A DNA stretch of 64,000 nt from Sorex araneus (taxonomy: Eukaryota > Chordata > Mammalia > Eulipotyphla > Soricidae). The stretch is taken from the NCBI RefSeq assembly GCF_027595985.1, contig NC_073302.1, positions 213,972,689 through 214,036,688 on the forward strand. The letters run 5' to 3'. Of this stretch, positions 1-11,380 are shown one piece after another. Numbering within the stretch: position 1 is the first letter of the stretch; each line of letters starts with the position of its first letter. Under the pieces are notes generated by a model, which ran no database searches, had not been told where the DNA came from, and was given only the letters and a program-made list of their open reading frames with translations. The translations under genes and the position numbers were made by a program.

Positions 1-235
1 CCCAGGAAGTTTCTAAGTTCCTGTTCAGTGATTAGAGGCACACTGGGCGGGCCAAACCAGAGATTCAGGGAGTCAGCTGGCAATGACGACAACACTTTGA
101 CCTTGGAAGTTGACCCATTGTAAGGATAAACTGAGATGGGCAAAAAAAGTCCCTCAAGAAAAATAAAAAATATATAAATAAATGAAAGGTTTACTATCAG
201 GTCAAATAAATTTGGGGGGCAAAGAATCCTGTTTC
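1..235. other. Unannotated single-copy-looking sequence
   Basis: No coding region, RNA gene or recognisable repeat is seen. The sequence is moderately AT-rich and runs into the first SINE. Confidence 0.4.
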
Positions 236-345
236 TGGGGCTGAAACAATAGTACAGCAGGTAGGGTGTTTGCCCTGCACGTGGCCAACCAGGGTTCGAT
301 TCCCAGCATCCCATATGGTCCTCTGAGCACTGCCAATTGTCTCTT
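236..345 (+). mobile_element. tRNA-derived SINE, A type, diverged and truncated
   Basis: The tRNA-like head is readable, with 'ggggctg' at the start, a B-box 'gggttcgattcccag', then 'catcccatatggtcc' and 'ctgagcactgcca'. The poly-A half is missing. Several substitutions mark it as an older member of the family best seen at 36636-36808. Confidence 0.8.
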
Positions 346-3300
346 ATGGCCATTGGTTTTGCTCTAATAAATAGTGAAATTGTTCAGTAAAGTTGGTATA
401 TCATGTCATCATTGTGTACAACACAGGTTTATTTATATATTTTTTTATTTATTGGTAAGCTTATTGAAACAGGTATCTGCTGGTGATGGAAACAATTCAA
501 GTCCAAAATAACAAGAACACACTCCCTGTAGGGAGTTTCACATAGAAAGTGAGTTCCCACATTTTGGTACGTGAGCAGTTAACAGATCACTGGGGACTCT
601 AACCCATCTTGTTTTCTAAGTATAAGAATAATGCATTTCGTTGGACTTAGTGACCCCTGGTCTTTGATCAGAAGCTTCATTAGCACTTATTCATATAATT
701 TATTAATTATATTATACTCCAATATCCGGTGCCAAAAATTTTCCACATTTGGCATGTTTTCCTTCTCTCTCAGAAGAGAGAGAGATTTCTGGATACTAGA
801 AATTCAGTCGAGGTGTGAGCAGGTATTTACTCTCTGAAGTTTCTGGAGGGTAATTTCCCACTGTCTCTTCCAGTTGGTAAAGTTTCAGGTGGTCGTTGGC
901 TTTTAACTCCATAGCTCCAACCTCTGTTTACCTGTTAACAGCCATCTATTCTACGATGCTGCTTCTTTTTTGTAAGGACATAAGATGCACTCTATTTCAG
1001 GATGATCCCATCTCAAATCCTTAAATTAAGGCATTTTTTCTGAAAAAAAATTCATTGGTTTGGAGGCATTTTATGCATTTTGTGAATGTTACAGATCAAC
1101 CCATTGCTATAATATTAGGGAAGATTATTACTCAGATTAGCTGTTCATTACTCCCATGACAGCACTATCTCCTAATGTTATTCTATCTTAGAAAAAGTTA
1201 GTACTGTTTTTGTTATTATTTCATAATTCTTTTCATGTAAAATTTAAAAGTACATTAAGTTTGGAGTCCAAATGATAAGTAATTTAAGACTAGATCCAGG
1301 ATAAATAGAAACCTAGAGCCTTATGTAATAAATTGCCCACATTTTTCTCCCTTGAGAGGAGGTCAATAAAATTTACATTCAGTCAAATGCTAAATTAGTC
1401 CCCTCACTTATAGAACATAATTCAAAGGTAACGATGTTTAATATATTCATTTATTTTTAAATGCCAAAAGACTACACCCTACAAATACTATAAAAAGGAA
1501 GTGCTAACTCCCTATATTTAAGTATTTATTTAATTAATACTTAATTTAATTAATAATTTAATTAGTAATTAATAAATATTTGTTTAATTTTGTAACTAGA
1601 ATATATTTACAAGTTCTAAAATAATAACGTGACAAGTTAGAGTTTAAACTTTGTGTTCATTAAAAGTGACAGTTGATTGTTTCATGAAAATAAATCGTCA
1701 CTGGCAAGATAAATGTATTGCTGACTGCTGAACATGGTCTCGAGGTACATGCTACTAAGAGCTTAGTTTTGGGGATTATCACACCCTTTTTTAAGTAAAA
1801 CTGATTTTTTAATTGTTTTCATATGCTGAACAGAATTGGCACTTTATCTTCACTCCACAAATCTTTGTTCATTTCTCTTCTACTTCTTGGGAAGAAGATT
1901 AAAATAATAGTATGCATTATTACCAGAAGAAATTCAGGATTTGAAAAAGAATACAAAAATCTAAACTACTAATTATACCATTAATTTCTTAGATTATGTA
2001 TACACATTAGTTTCAGGTTTAGGGAACTCTTTCCCTAAATATGCTGATTTTTTTGCATTCAAATAAGTATGCTAGTGTCTAGAAAGTTAGAGAATGAACA
2101 TCATAATACATCTCATAATTTTACTCAACTGAGAAGTCTTTTTACATAAAAAGTCTTATTTTAGCATGAAGATTATAGGTTAAAATTCTTTTCTCTTGCT
2201 GAATTTAAAGCAAAATAGGTACTATGCATTGCTTATTGGAACAATAAAATCTACATGTGTAAAGTCACAGCACTCTGTTTAATCAAATTTAAGTCTGGTT
2301 CTAACAGAGAGAAGGGACATTTTTCAAATCCCTCTCAATAGCTTATGGACTAGAGACTGATACTGTTCTAACTACATCATTCAGACAGAATGGACATTGT
2401 TATTTATATAATTAATACATATATTAATCCTATGATTAGACTGGACACATAGGTGACACATAGGTTATATAAGAGTATTTTATTTCTAAAAGTTTATAGA
2501 CACTCAAATATTTGGATTCAAGGTTTCTAGTATGGCTTACTGTAATAGACTGACTTGTGTAATATTCCTTTAATTCATATATACTGTCCTTGACAGAGAA
2601 TGTATATGGAGTTATTGGTCTTAGATAAAATTTTACTGGTAGAGAATCAATCTGATCTAACTAGAGTCTTTATAAGAAGAGAGTAACCAGATTTCAGTAT
2701 TTCACAAGAACAATGAATAAAGTCCAAGTGAGAACACAGGATGAAGACACCCATCTATGTCAGGAAAACCCTTTTATTAGTAGATGAATTTTCTGGCACA
2801 TTTATCATTCATTTATAACTGCCAGAATTACAAGACTATAGTGAGAAGTATTTCAACTGTGGTATTTGTTAGGGTAACAAAGCTGACTAATACAAATAAG
2901 AAATTTTATTAATCTGAATATCTGACCACAGATAATTAACCTACTGCAATTTTCAATCCACCTTTCTTGAAACTATAACACCAAAGTTTCTGATAGAAAT
3001 TATTTCATCGGTGTCTTTTCTGAAATATCGTCAAAGCATTTCATTTTCAGAGTGTGGGAAATGATTTTGAATTTAATCCAGTTCTTAAAAGACAAAAGTT
3101 GGCATCACAAAAATTCCCATCATCACTGAAACTAATTAGTCTCCTTGACAGTTGAAGTAGGTCTGACTAGGACTGAATATTAAACCAAGATGGAAAAGAC
3201 GTTTCTCGTACTTAAAGAAATTTTTCTTCACCTCTTTTATATATCTGGCCTCAGACACCAAGGAAAATATGTTCTTTATCATTCTAGCTTCCTCAGAAAT

Positions 3301-3620
3301 TATTTGATTCTTGTCTGAGAAGTTATTCTTATCATATTCCTCTCTTAGAAATCATTTGACTCATTATTTGATTGTGAAGTAATGCACAAATGTAAGATAT
3401 CTTGACAATAACAACATTGGAATAATATAAAACATTAAAGAATGCTGCACACAATATTTATTTCCTTAGACTTCAAAATGAGTTTTTAAAACTATCAAAC
3501 TTGATTTGCTTTATTAAAGTGGTTTAGAAAAAAAGTATTTGTAAAATCCATAATCACTAAAAATTCATATTAGTTGATCCTCAGGTAGTTCTTTTCTCTC
3601 TATTCAGCTTACTTAGCACT
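346..3620. other. Long AT-rich stretch without recognisable gene
   Basis: About 3.3 kb with short AT-rich runs (for example 1520-1600, rich in 'taattaat'). One ORF of 68 codons (631-837) has no recognisable domain and no supporting context. No splice-bounded exon, RNA gene or clear repeat was identified. Very old, unrecognisable repeats are possible. Confidence 0.4.
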
Positions 3621-3629
3621 TCTACTTTG

Positions 3630-3810
3630 TACTTTGAATTTTCCAAAGTGCTTATCAGCTTATTAGTTAACCCTTGTAATGTGTCCATGAAATAGATGGA
3701 TGGCAAGCATTAGTGTGACATACATTAGTGTACTTTTCGAGAGATGCCAGCTATGAAGCACATGGAGGTTAAATGATTACTATGCAGTTGCCCGTCAAGT
3801 TCAAAGGAAA
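3630..3810 (+). repeat. MIR-like ancient SINE
   Basis: The order of motifs matches the mammalian-wide interspersed repeat: 'ttccaaagtgctt', a degenerate 'taacccttgtaatg' segment, then 'gaggttaaatgatta' and 'ttgcccgtcaag'. It is highly diverged, as expected for MIR. The call is by eye and boundaries are approximate. Confidence 0.55.
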
Positions 3811-4700
3811 AAAGTCTTGGTCTCAATTTCCTACTTTCTAACCCTTAGCAATAATAAGGGCAACATTAAACAGAAGATCATCTTCAAAAATATATGTGCA
3901 GTCTCCTTTAAACATAAGACTTCGCAAATGCATTTTCTTAGGATAGCGAAAATCTATCCATTGAACAAGTATATTAGATATATATTTCTTTGACACGTCC
4001 CCATTTAAGATGGGATCATCTTAAAAGGCTATGACATAAATTGTTGTGGAAAAGATCGATTAGTTTAAAAGCTTTTTCCTTTTAACAGATCAGATAGTCA
4101 TTATATTTCACCCTTTTGTGTGTGATTTTCATTGAGCCATTTTAATCATTTACTCATCTGAAAAAATTTTACCAAAACCAAAAGGTTCTACAAATCTATT
4201 TATCACCCCTGACTGTCCCTGCTAATCGCTGGTGTTGAATTTCTGGGAATTGGGGATAATAGGCCAACTGTAGAATCCATTTCTTTAAAGGTAGGTTTTT
4301 AAGAGAACACTTCAATTTTCTTCATGTGTCAGATTTACTACATCAGTTATAATCTTTTCACTCATTTCAGAGCATCTTTATGGGATGTTTATAATATATG
4401 AAAAAAGGGTATGTTTTGGAATCCATGTTAAAAATTAAAATATTGTAATCACCTGGTAAGAAGAATAAGTTCTTGTTTAGGGGAAAAAACCTTTTTTAAA
4501 TTTCACATGCTTTTTTTACTTCTCTGTTTCTTCACATTTGTATGGTTATGTTAATTATACAAAAGTAGAAAAGTAAGGCAAAATCACATTTAATTTTCTT
4601 TATTATAACAAAAACGACAGGCTGATAGAAAATAAAACTAAAAGAGGCTGATAAATTGAAATCTATATATAGGAGTTATTAATATATCTAAATCCAAGTA
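3811..4700. other. AT-rich stretch, nothing recognised
   Basis: No ORF of note, no RNA gene and no recognisable repeat. Confidence 0.4.
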
Positions 4701-4704
4701 TTGG

Positions 4705-5163
4705 AAAAGATCATCATCATCCCATCAATCGTTATTTTCTCGAGCAGTCTCAGTAACATCTCCATTTGTCCTAGCCCTGAGATTTTAGTAGCCTCTCTTT
4801 ACTTGTCCATCCTAATGGTGCCACATTGGAGGCTCTTTCAGGGTCAGAGGAGTGAGACCCATCATTGTTACTGGTTTTAGCATAAGAATACACCACTGGG
4901 AGCTTGCCAGGCTCTCCCATGCAGGCAGGAAACTCTCCATAGGTTGCCAGGTTATCCGAGAGGGAGAACTAGGCTCTAAGATGTTGCATGGCTGCAATGT
5001 TTCAGGGAGCTTGGTTTTATACTCTCTGGATGTTGGCCATTGATGGGATTACACAGCGCCAGTGGCAGTTCTGGGTGTGACATCCTAGCTACTGGAAAAA
5101 AGGGGATCTAGGCGGAAGAGGCCCATTCCCAATCCAAGCAGGCTTGGAGATCTCAGCTCCAAA
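4705..5163 (-). repeat. Long tail-sharing repeat, partial copy
   Basis: In plus orientation it begins with the complement of the family 3' tail ('cccatcaatcg...ctcgagcag'). It continues through 'ggaggctctttcagggtcag', 'gagcttgccaggctctccc' and 'gagggagaac', and ends with the 'ctactggaaaaa...ggcttggagatctca' module. It lacks the far 5' module. Short ORFs at 4812-5043 on both strands are shadows of the repeat. Confidence 0.8.
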
Positions 5164-5570
5164 AGATATTTAAATATATTTAAATAGTTGGACAATATCA
5201 TAAAAATATTATTTTTAAAGGGCTTCAATATTCAGTATTTAATTCAATCTTTATATCAAATTTGTGAAAATTTTGCTATATTTGTATTGCTAATTCACAT
5301 GCAAGGAAAACAATGCTCAAAGAATTTGAGACAGACATGTCCAAAGAACATGGAGAATAACTTAATACCCCATAACCAGGGCTTTTGCACTCTGGAGAAT
5401 CCCTTGTTCTCTTTGGAACATGCATTCCTTTATTTCTCTTCCCTTACATATAAGTAAATTTTCTTAAATAAAAGACATTTTGTTTCATAAAAAAAATACA
5501 GTCCTATAACACGAATAAATATATTTTTAAACTAAGTCTAAACATGTTCCTTATATTTTTGTCTCCATAT
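5164..5570. other. Unannotated AT-rich sequence
   Basis: Contains an 89-codon ORF (5188-5457) with no recognisable domain and AT-driven composition. I do not regard it as a gene. Confidence 0.4.
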
Positions 5571-5574
5571 TCTA

Positions 5575-5824
5575 TACTTGGACCAGAGTAGTAGAACGTT
5601 TGCCCTTGCACGCGGCTGACACGGGTTCAATTTCTCCATCCCTCTCAGAGAGCCTGGCAAGCTACAGAGAGTATCCCGTCCACGCAGCAGAGCCTGGCAA
5701 GCTACCCATGACATATTCGATATGCCAAAAACAGTAACAAGTCTCACAATGGAGACATTACTGGTACCCGTTCAAGCAAATCAATGGACAATGGGATGGC
5801 AGTACTACAACAATGCTACAGTGT
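5575..5824 (+). mobile_element. tRNA-headed SINE, B type (RTE-like tail)
   Basis: A tRNA-like head ('gtttgcccttgcacgcggc', B box 'gggttcaattt') is followed by 'ctctcagagagcctggcaag', two 'ggcaagctac' motifs and 'aaaaacagtaacaagtctc'. The end is 'acaatgggatggcagtacta', with no poly-A. Nearly full length. Confidence 0.85.
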
Positions 5825-6655
5825 TATTTTATACTTATGATCTTATGAAACATACTCATAAGTAAATAATAGAGTAGGAACAATATCCTGAAAACAATGA
5901 TCATAAAAGCCTGAATAAATTAACAATAAAAACCTTGATAAACACTATTTTTAATAAAAAAGAATGAGGATACAGACCAAAATATGTAACTTTTTCAATG
6001 TTATTGAGAATTTTAAACTTCAGATTTGCACTTAACCAAGTACGCTGCTTCCAAATTAAAATTGATCTAGAAGAGCTTCATGTGATTATTACAGAGATAA
6101 TGATACTTTTAAAGAGATAAAATTACTTTTAAAAGGTTCAAATAATACACTGTTCAAAAAATACTTGAAGGAAATTCATTACTTGATTACAGGTCCAGGA
6201 TCCTGCTATATGTTTTAAAATTTTTGTTAAGTCATTTTTTTTCTTAATGGACCATGGAAGAAAGATAATGTGCTTCCTGAAAAAAAAGTTGAAATTATGT
6301 CTCATGAAAAAGATCTTCATTTGCAACTCATTGTCTAGAGAATCAAGTCTAATTTTCTTACCCAGACATTTAAGACCCATCAAAAGAATTCAGTTATCTT
6401 CTCTAGACTTTTGATAACTACTCATTTGTAAATCTACTGCTACAGTCAAACAGTGGAGTAAATGGGCGTTTGGGGGCCACATCTGCACAGTCATGGTGCT
6501 ATTTCTGCCACTACACCCATGATTGACCCTTGGAAGTACACACGGGTTATATGTGGAGTCAGAGATTCAGACCACAGTCACAACCGCTGTGGCTGCTGCA
6601 ATTCACCCTGCTTCTAATTTATCTCTCTTCCCCTTTTATTCCTATTCATATTCTG
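5825..6655. other. Unannotated AT-rich sequence
   Basis: An 81-codon antisense ORF (6138-6383) shows no recognisable domain. A GC-richer patch at 6450-6610 may be a decayed SINE ('tttgggggccacatctg'), but this is not firm. Confidence 0.4.
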
Positions 6656-6921
6656 CTTACTAAATTATGTTATTTTTATTTATTATTTTAATTAAAGTTC
6701 AATGGTTGACAATATTACTGGTAGAGTTTCATCCACACAAAGTTGTAAAAGCACACCGTCCAACAGAAAGTTCATTTCCCACTATCATTATCTCTGGGGC
6801 CTTCCTAATAACCTTGTACTTTCCTTTTACCCTTTGCAAGCCAGTGCACAATAATTATCAGATTCTATTTAATTTGATCATTTGCTATTTTCATTCTCTG
6901 CTTCTTCATTTAGTTGTTTTG

Positions 6922-7100
6922 ATTCTGTTTTTGTTTTTGCCTTTGGGGCACACTTAGTTGTGTTTAAGATTTACTCCTGGTCCTGTGCTCAGGTATTACT
7001 CCTAATAGTGTATAGGGACCATAAGAGGAATCAGGGATTGACCATGGATTAGATACGTGCATGGCAAGTGCCTTACGTGCTACACTATGACTATAGTCCA
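6922..7100 (-). mobile_element. tRNA-derived SINE, A type, diverged
   Basis: The complementary order of the family is present: 'tttttgcctttggggcacac', 'actcctggtcctgtgctcag', 'tattactcct', 'agggaccata', 'gcatggcaagtgcc'. Strong divergence suggests an old copy. Confidence 0.7.
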
Positions 7101-7249
7101 ATTCATTGTATTTTTATAACCACATATTAGAGGTTATTCTGTTTGTCTTTCTTCTGGCTAACCTCATTCAACTCCAATGAAATCCAGTTGCATTTTTTTT
7201 TTCTTATAGCCAAGTAGTTTTCCATTTTGTGTATATATATTATATGTAG

Positions 7250-7789
7250 TAATCACGAATCACGAAATCCCTTTGATCATTGAATTTCTCTAGTGGTCTC
7301 AGTAACCTGTCCATTCATCCTAGCCCTAACATTTTAGAAGCCTCTCTCTACTCAGCCTTCCCAATGATGCTGCATTGGAGGCTCTTTCAGGGTCAGGGGA
7401 ATGAAACCCAGCTGGTTACTGGCTTTGGCATATGAATACACCATGGGAAGCTTGCAAGGCTCTTCCATGTGGGCAGGAAACTCTCAGTAGTTTGCTAGTT
7501 TCTCCCAGAGGGAGAAGTAGGTTATAAGACATCGTGCTTCTGGAAGCTTGCTTTTAAGTATCTGGATGTTGGCTGTTGATGGGATTACACAAACCTGGGT
7601 TCCTCTGTCGCTACCTTCATGCATGAGGCTTGTCTGAATGTGTGGAGAGGGGCCTTGAGCATGACTGTGGCTAGGTTCCAGTGGTCTTCAGCCGTCAGGA
7701 GCTCTGCTGGGGCGGGGAGGGAAGCTGGAGCCCATCCCTTCCGAGGGGCCCCGGCGAAGACAGCCAGAAGTGCGGGCAAGAGACTCTCT
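7250..7789 (-). repeat. Long tail-sharing repeat, 5'-module subtype
   Basis: It starts with 'cacgaatcacgaaatccc', runs through 'ggaggctctttcagggtcag', 'ccagagggagaagtagg', 'tctggatgttggctgttgat' and 'acctgggttcctctg'. It ends with the GC-rich 5' module 'gaagctggagcccatccc...gtgcgggcaagagactctc'. The closest relative in the window is the copy at 20148-20677. The antisense ORF at 7585-7779 lies in this GC-rich module and is not coding. Confidence 0.85.
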
Positions 7790-7870
7790 TATATATAATA
7801 TATATTATATTATATTATAGTATATATGGTAATATATAATATCTATTGTAATATATAATATATAGTATAA
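7790..7870. repeat. AT-rich simple repeat (TA/TAT)
   Basis: Irregular 'tatataatatat' repeats directly abut the 5' end of the long repeat. They probably derive from a TA-rich L1 segment, since 'gtgtatatatat' also lies on the other side of the insertion at 7230. Confidence 0.85.
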
Positions 7871-8256
7871 TTTTGTCCAATCATATATTGTTGGACACGG
7901 GTTGTTTTTAGATTTTGTCTATTGTGAATTGTGCTTAAATTATTGAAGGAGTTCAAATGTCTTGGAATCATTTATATGGGACATTAGGTAGATGCTGTGA
8001 AGTAAATCTGCTATTTGTATGAAAGGTAAATTTTTAAAAAAATTTTTAGTAATGTCCATACTGTTTTCCAAAGAACTTAAATCGATAACATTCCCACCAG
8101 GAGTGATTAAAATTCCTTTTTCTCCACAACCATGTCAACACTAGTTGATTTTAATCTTTTTAATGTGTGCCAGTTCTTCTAGTTGAGGTTTGATTATTGT
8201 TATTGGTCTCATTACTGTTTTAGTTTGTGTTTCCCTAATGATAAGGTTAATGATCA

Positions 8257-8400
8257 CTTGTCACTTGTATCACATGTCATCCCGTTGATCTTCAATTTGC
8301 TCAAGCAGGCGCCAGTAACGTCTCCATTTGTCCCTGTCACGTGCTAGTGCAGCCCAATGATATCTGCTTGCTCCAGGCACAGGAAGAGCCTCAAATGATT
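8257..8400 (-). mobile_element. B-tail fragment fused to an unfamiliar segment
   Basis: The B-type tail complement is clear ('tgtcatcccgttgatc', 'caatttgctcaagcagg', 'ccagtaacgtctccat'). After that comes about 75 bp ('tgtccctgtcacgtgctagt' to 'aggaagagcctcaaatg') found in neither the B-type SINE nor the long repeat of this window. It may be a third head joined to the same tail. Confidence 0.6.
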
Positions 8401-8476
8401 AATGATAACGATCTATTAAGCATCTAGGTGCCTTCTAAGGTGTCTGTTTATCTCTTCTCATTTTTATGTTTGTTTT

Positions 8477-8641
8477 GTTTTCTTAGTCCACACCAAGCAG
8501 TGCCCAGGGCTTACTTCTATCTCTATGCTCAATGATCATTCCTGGAAAAGATCAGGGGACCATATGTGGTGCCAGTGGTAAAATCCAGGTCAGCCATGTG
8601 CATGGCAAAGGCTCTGTCCTCTGTTCTATCATTCCTGCCCC
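8477..8641 (-). mobile_element. tRNA-derived SINE, A type, old copy
   Basis: Order 'agtccacaccaagcagtgcc', 'agggcttactt', 'aggggaccatatgtggtgcc', 'gtcagccatgtgcatggc', 'ctgcccc', in antisense orientation. The 62-codon ORF 8532-8720 is a shadow. Confidence 0.75.
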
Positions 8642-8881
8642 TTGTCTCCTATTTTTTTATAAACTTGTTTTTGATTTATTGTTAAGGATAAGTTTCCTCA
8701 CTGTTATTGAGACAGCTTGATTTATAATACTGGTAATGATAATTTCATACATACATGATCCCAACACCACACCCATGTCCATAGTTTTGTGAATGCTTTA
8801 TAGATACTGGATATTAACCTTTTTAACTGAAGAGCAGTTTGCAAACATTTTTTTCCACACTGTGGGTTGTCTTTATTCTTG

Positions 8882-9031
8882 TCTTCATTCCTTTTGCTGG
8901 AGATAGGGGGTACACCTGATAGTGCTCAGAGCTTAGTCCTGCCAGGCTCAGGGACCATATTGGATGCTAGAATTTAATCTGAGCTGGCCTCATGTAAAGA
9001 AAATGCCCTACCTACTGAGGCCTGGCCCCTA
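8882..9031 (-). mobile_element. tRNA-derived SINE, A type, old copy
   Basis: Antisense family motifs 'gtgctcagagcttagtcctg', 'cagggaccatattgg', 'tctgagctggcc', 'gccctacctactgaggcc' are recognisable despite divergence. Confidence 0.7.
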
Positions 9032-9361
9032 GTCTCCATTTCTTTTGTGATGCAGAAACTATAATTTTGTGCAGTCCCATTTATTTATTTTTGCTTATGT
9101 ACTCTTCTGAAATAGCATTGAATCACTGAAGATATCAACTAAAGATATCTCTAGAATTAGTGCCATAATGGGTCTGCCTATGTTTTTCTCAAGATAATGT
9201 ATGAATTAGGTCTGATATGAAAACCATATATAGGTTTTTAATGGGTTTTTGAAGTACTTTATTTACTTCTTTTTTGTCCAATTTCTAATCTTTTGTACTT
9301 TCAAACTTAGGACTGAATGCATCCAAAACTTTTTCTTTTTAACTTTAGCTTCTCTTAATAC

Positions 9362-9616
9362 ATCACTGTATCACTGTCATCCCATTGCTCGTTGATTTAC
9401 TCGAGTGGGCACCAGTAACATCTCTATTCCTCCCAGCCCTGAGATTTTAGCAACCTCTTCTTACTTGTCTTTCCCAAAGATTGGAGGCTCTTTCAGGGTC
9501 AGGGTAATGAGACCCATCATTACTATTTTTGGCATATTGAATACCCCATGGGAAACATGCCAGTCTCTGCCCGTGTGGGCGGAATACTCTCAGAAGGTTG
9601 CCGGGTTCTCCAAAAG

Positions 9617-9618
<2 letters not shown>
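9362..9618 (-). repeat. Long tail-sharing repeat, 3' part
   Basis: Begins with the tail complement 'tcactgtatcactgtcatcc' and runs through 'ggaggctctttcagggtcag' and 'ttttggcatattgaatac' to 'gccgggttctcc'. There a dinucleotide repeat interrupts it. Possible continuation at about 9795-9925. Confidence 0.8.
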
Positions 9619-9701
<83 letters not shown>

Positions 9702-9712
9702 TATATATTACT
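9617..9712. repeat. (TG)n(TA)n compound microsatellite
   Basis: About 20 TG units are followed by a roughly 55-bp TA tract with 'acac' interruptions. It sits inside the long repeat. Three ORFs across it (9405-9792) are frame artefacts of the repeat. Confidence 0.95.
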
Positions 9713-9794
9713 CTATTATTTGTTGCCTACTATCTGAACTCCATCAAATATGGTGTGGTAATTATGGAAAATGGATAGGAAGTGTCTTATAATG

Positions 9795-9930
9795 TGTCAG
9801 AAAGAGGCCTGGAATGTGATTGCATAGTGGATGTCTGCTGCCGGGGCTGGGTCTCTTGGTGTGTGAAGGGCTCTCACCTGCCCCCTTCTGGGGCACCCCA
9901 AGTGAAAACAGCCTGCTGCGGAGTCTGGTC
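9795..9930 (-). repeat. Probable decayed 5' module of the long repeat
   Basis: A GC-rich patch ('ctgctgccggggctgggtct', 'ggggcaccccaagtgaaaac') resembles the family 5' module ('gaggggccccagcgaagac') and lies at the expected distance downstream. Weaker match than other copies. Confidence 0.45.
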
Positions 9931-10069
9931 ATAACCCTCTTAATATATGCAATGTTAATTTGACAATTAATAGATATCATTCTTGCATTACATGAAGCAT
10001 GTCAAATCTCTAAATATCTCTAAAACACTGTCACTTTCACACTTAAATATTTAAGAGGATCATCATAAT

Positions 10070-10262
10070 CAAATACAATAGTCGCTAACATTTATAACTA
10101 TTTTGGATCAATAGCAAATATATACTGAAAATCCACATCCTCCCTTTGAAGATGAACTCAGAATTTCTTACTCTTATTCCCATTTTACAAATGATCAAAC
10201 TGAGTTGCAAAAGGCTATGTAGCATGATAAGTGTGAAGAAACTTAGCTGGAGAAAAATGATT
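10070..10262 (+). repeat. MIR-like ancient SINE
   Basis: Hallmark MIR core and 3' order: 'ttcccattttacaaatgatc', 'aaactgag', 'gtgtgaagaaacttagctgg'. Highly diverged, no target duplication visible. Confidence 0.65.
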
Positions 10263-10394
10263 AAAAAAAATTATTTTGGGCACACTGACACATATATGGT
10301 TACTGGTAGGCTTCCATGCATAAAACATTCCTACACCACACCCCCATTACAGTATCAGAAACAGAATTTTAAGACAGGTATTTCAAAGTATAGG

Positions 10395-11001
10395 TGTTAG
10401 GGTGGGGCAGATCTCTACCCACGGGAGGCTTGGAGGAACAGGCCGAGACAACTCTTTCTGCAACAGCAAGGGGATTTATTCAGACCAGCATGCTGGGGCT
10501 TTCACTCAGCTCTCACTCCTACGCAGAGGAGGGTTAGAGAGAGAGAAAGAGAGCCCCGTATACAGAGTTCAGGCTCTTTTTATACACCTTAGTAAATAAG
10601 ATTACTTTGATCATTATTCTCATTTTTCTCATTTTTCCAAGGTTACTTTGATCAACATCTTCATTTTTCCCAGGTCACTTAGATCAACATCCTCATTTTT
10701 AGGGACCAAGGGGGTCATCAGTGACATTCTGCTTTGCTAGAGTAAATTTCGCCACATGGCCGTGCCTTTCCTGGACATTACCAGGCATCTGGGCAGTTTC
10801 ATTTCCTGAAACAGGTCCTTGTTTTGTGTAGCTTAGATCATACTGCAAGGCATTGTTTTACAGAGATTGATCAAGAAAGTTAGCAAGTTACAGAAAGCAA
10901 TCAAGCAAGTTAGCAAAACATTAACCCTATCCTTTGCTGCTATATGGCCCAAACCGTTCATAGGAGTCACCCAGTGTTTTAAATAACATAAACCTCTATC
11001 A
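10395..11001 (-). mobile_element. Solo-type retroviral LTR (about 0.6 kb), antisense
   Basis: Read on the minus strand this has LTR architecture. There is a TATA-like 'gtataaaaagagcctg' at about 10570, a poly-A signal in 'ctgaataaatccccttg' at about 10475, a C/T-rich R-U5, and an end at 'ccccaccctaaca'. No internal retroviral coding sequence flanks it, so it is probably a solo LTR. I could not find a clean target duplication, and the 5' boundary is approximate. Small plus ORFs here are artefacts. Confidence 0.75.
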
Positions 11002-11266
11002 AAGATTATAACTGAGTATGTGTTACTTTTTTTTTAATTGAATCACCATGAGATAGAGTATTGCAAAGCTGTGCATGATTTGATGTCAGTCACGCAATGG
11101 TCCAACACCCATCCACCAGTGTAGTTTCCTGGCACCAGTGCCCCCAGTATTCCCCTTTGCCCCCAAGTCCCCGCCACCCCAGCCTGCCTGCCTCTATGAC
11201 AGACAATTCTCTGTCACTTTTCTCTGTCTCTTTCCCTGTCTCTGTCTCTCTCTATATCTCTCTATC

Positions 11267-11267
11267 A

Positions 11268-11317
<50 letters not shown>
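11267..11317. repeat. (TCTA)n microsatellite
   Basis: About 12 perfect tetranucleotide units within the L1 3' UTR, preceded by a TCTC-rich run. Likely an expansion of the pyrimidine-rich L1 segment. Confidence 0.95.
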
Positions 11318-11380
11318 TTAATTTAGTCATGATGGTTTGCAGTAAAGATGCTGAAAGTTTATCATGGATAACTCTTTATC

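Larger units (their letters stand above)
6660..9360 (-). mobile_element. Ancient L1 3' portion, heavily interrupted
   Basis: Pieces between later insertions read as the complement of the end of L1 ORF2 and its 3' region. Examples are 'attgtgaattgtgcttaaat' (about 7921-7940), 'catactgttttccaaagaac' (about 8057-8076), 'cattcccaccag' (about 8089), 'tttctccacaaccatg' (about 8120), and 'atactggatattaacc' followed by a 'cacactgtgggttgtct' segment (about 8803-8875). The order is the standard antisense L1 order, and divergence is high. Insertions are SINEs at about 6922, 8257, 8477 and 8882, and a long repeat at about 7250. Part 6660-6905 is a plausible but less certain 3' end. Confidence 0.7.

Noticed and set aside
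9405..9792. Three ORFs with Cys-Val and Tyr-Ile runs
   Set aside because: They are frames through a TG/TA microsatellite.
10265..10345. Possible A-type SINE fragment ('ttttgggcacactgacac')
   Set aside because: Only one short motif matches; the rest could not be aligned with the family.
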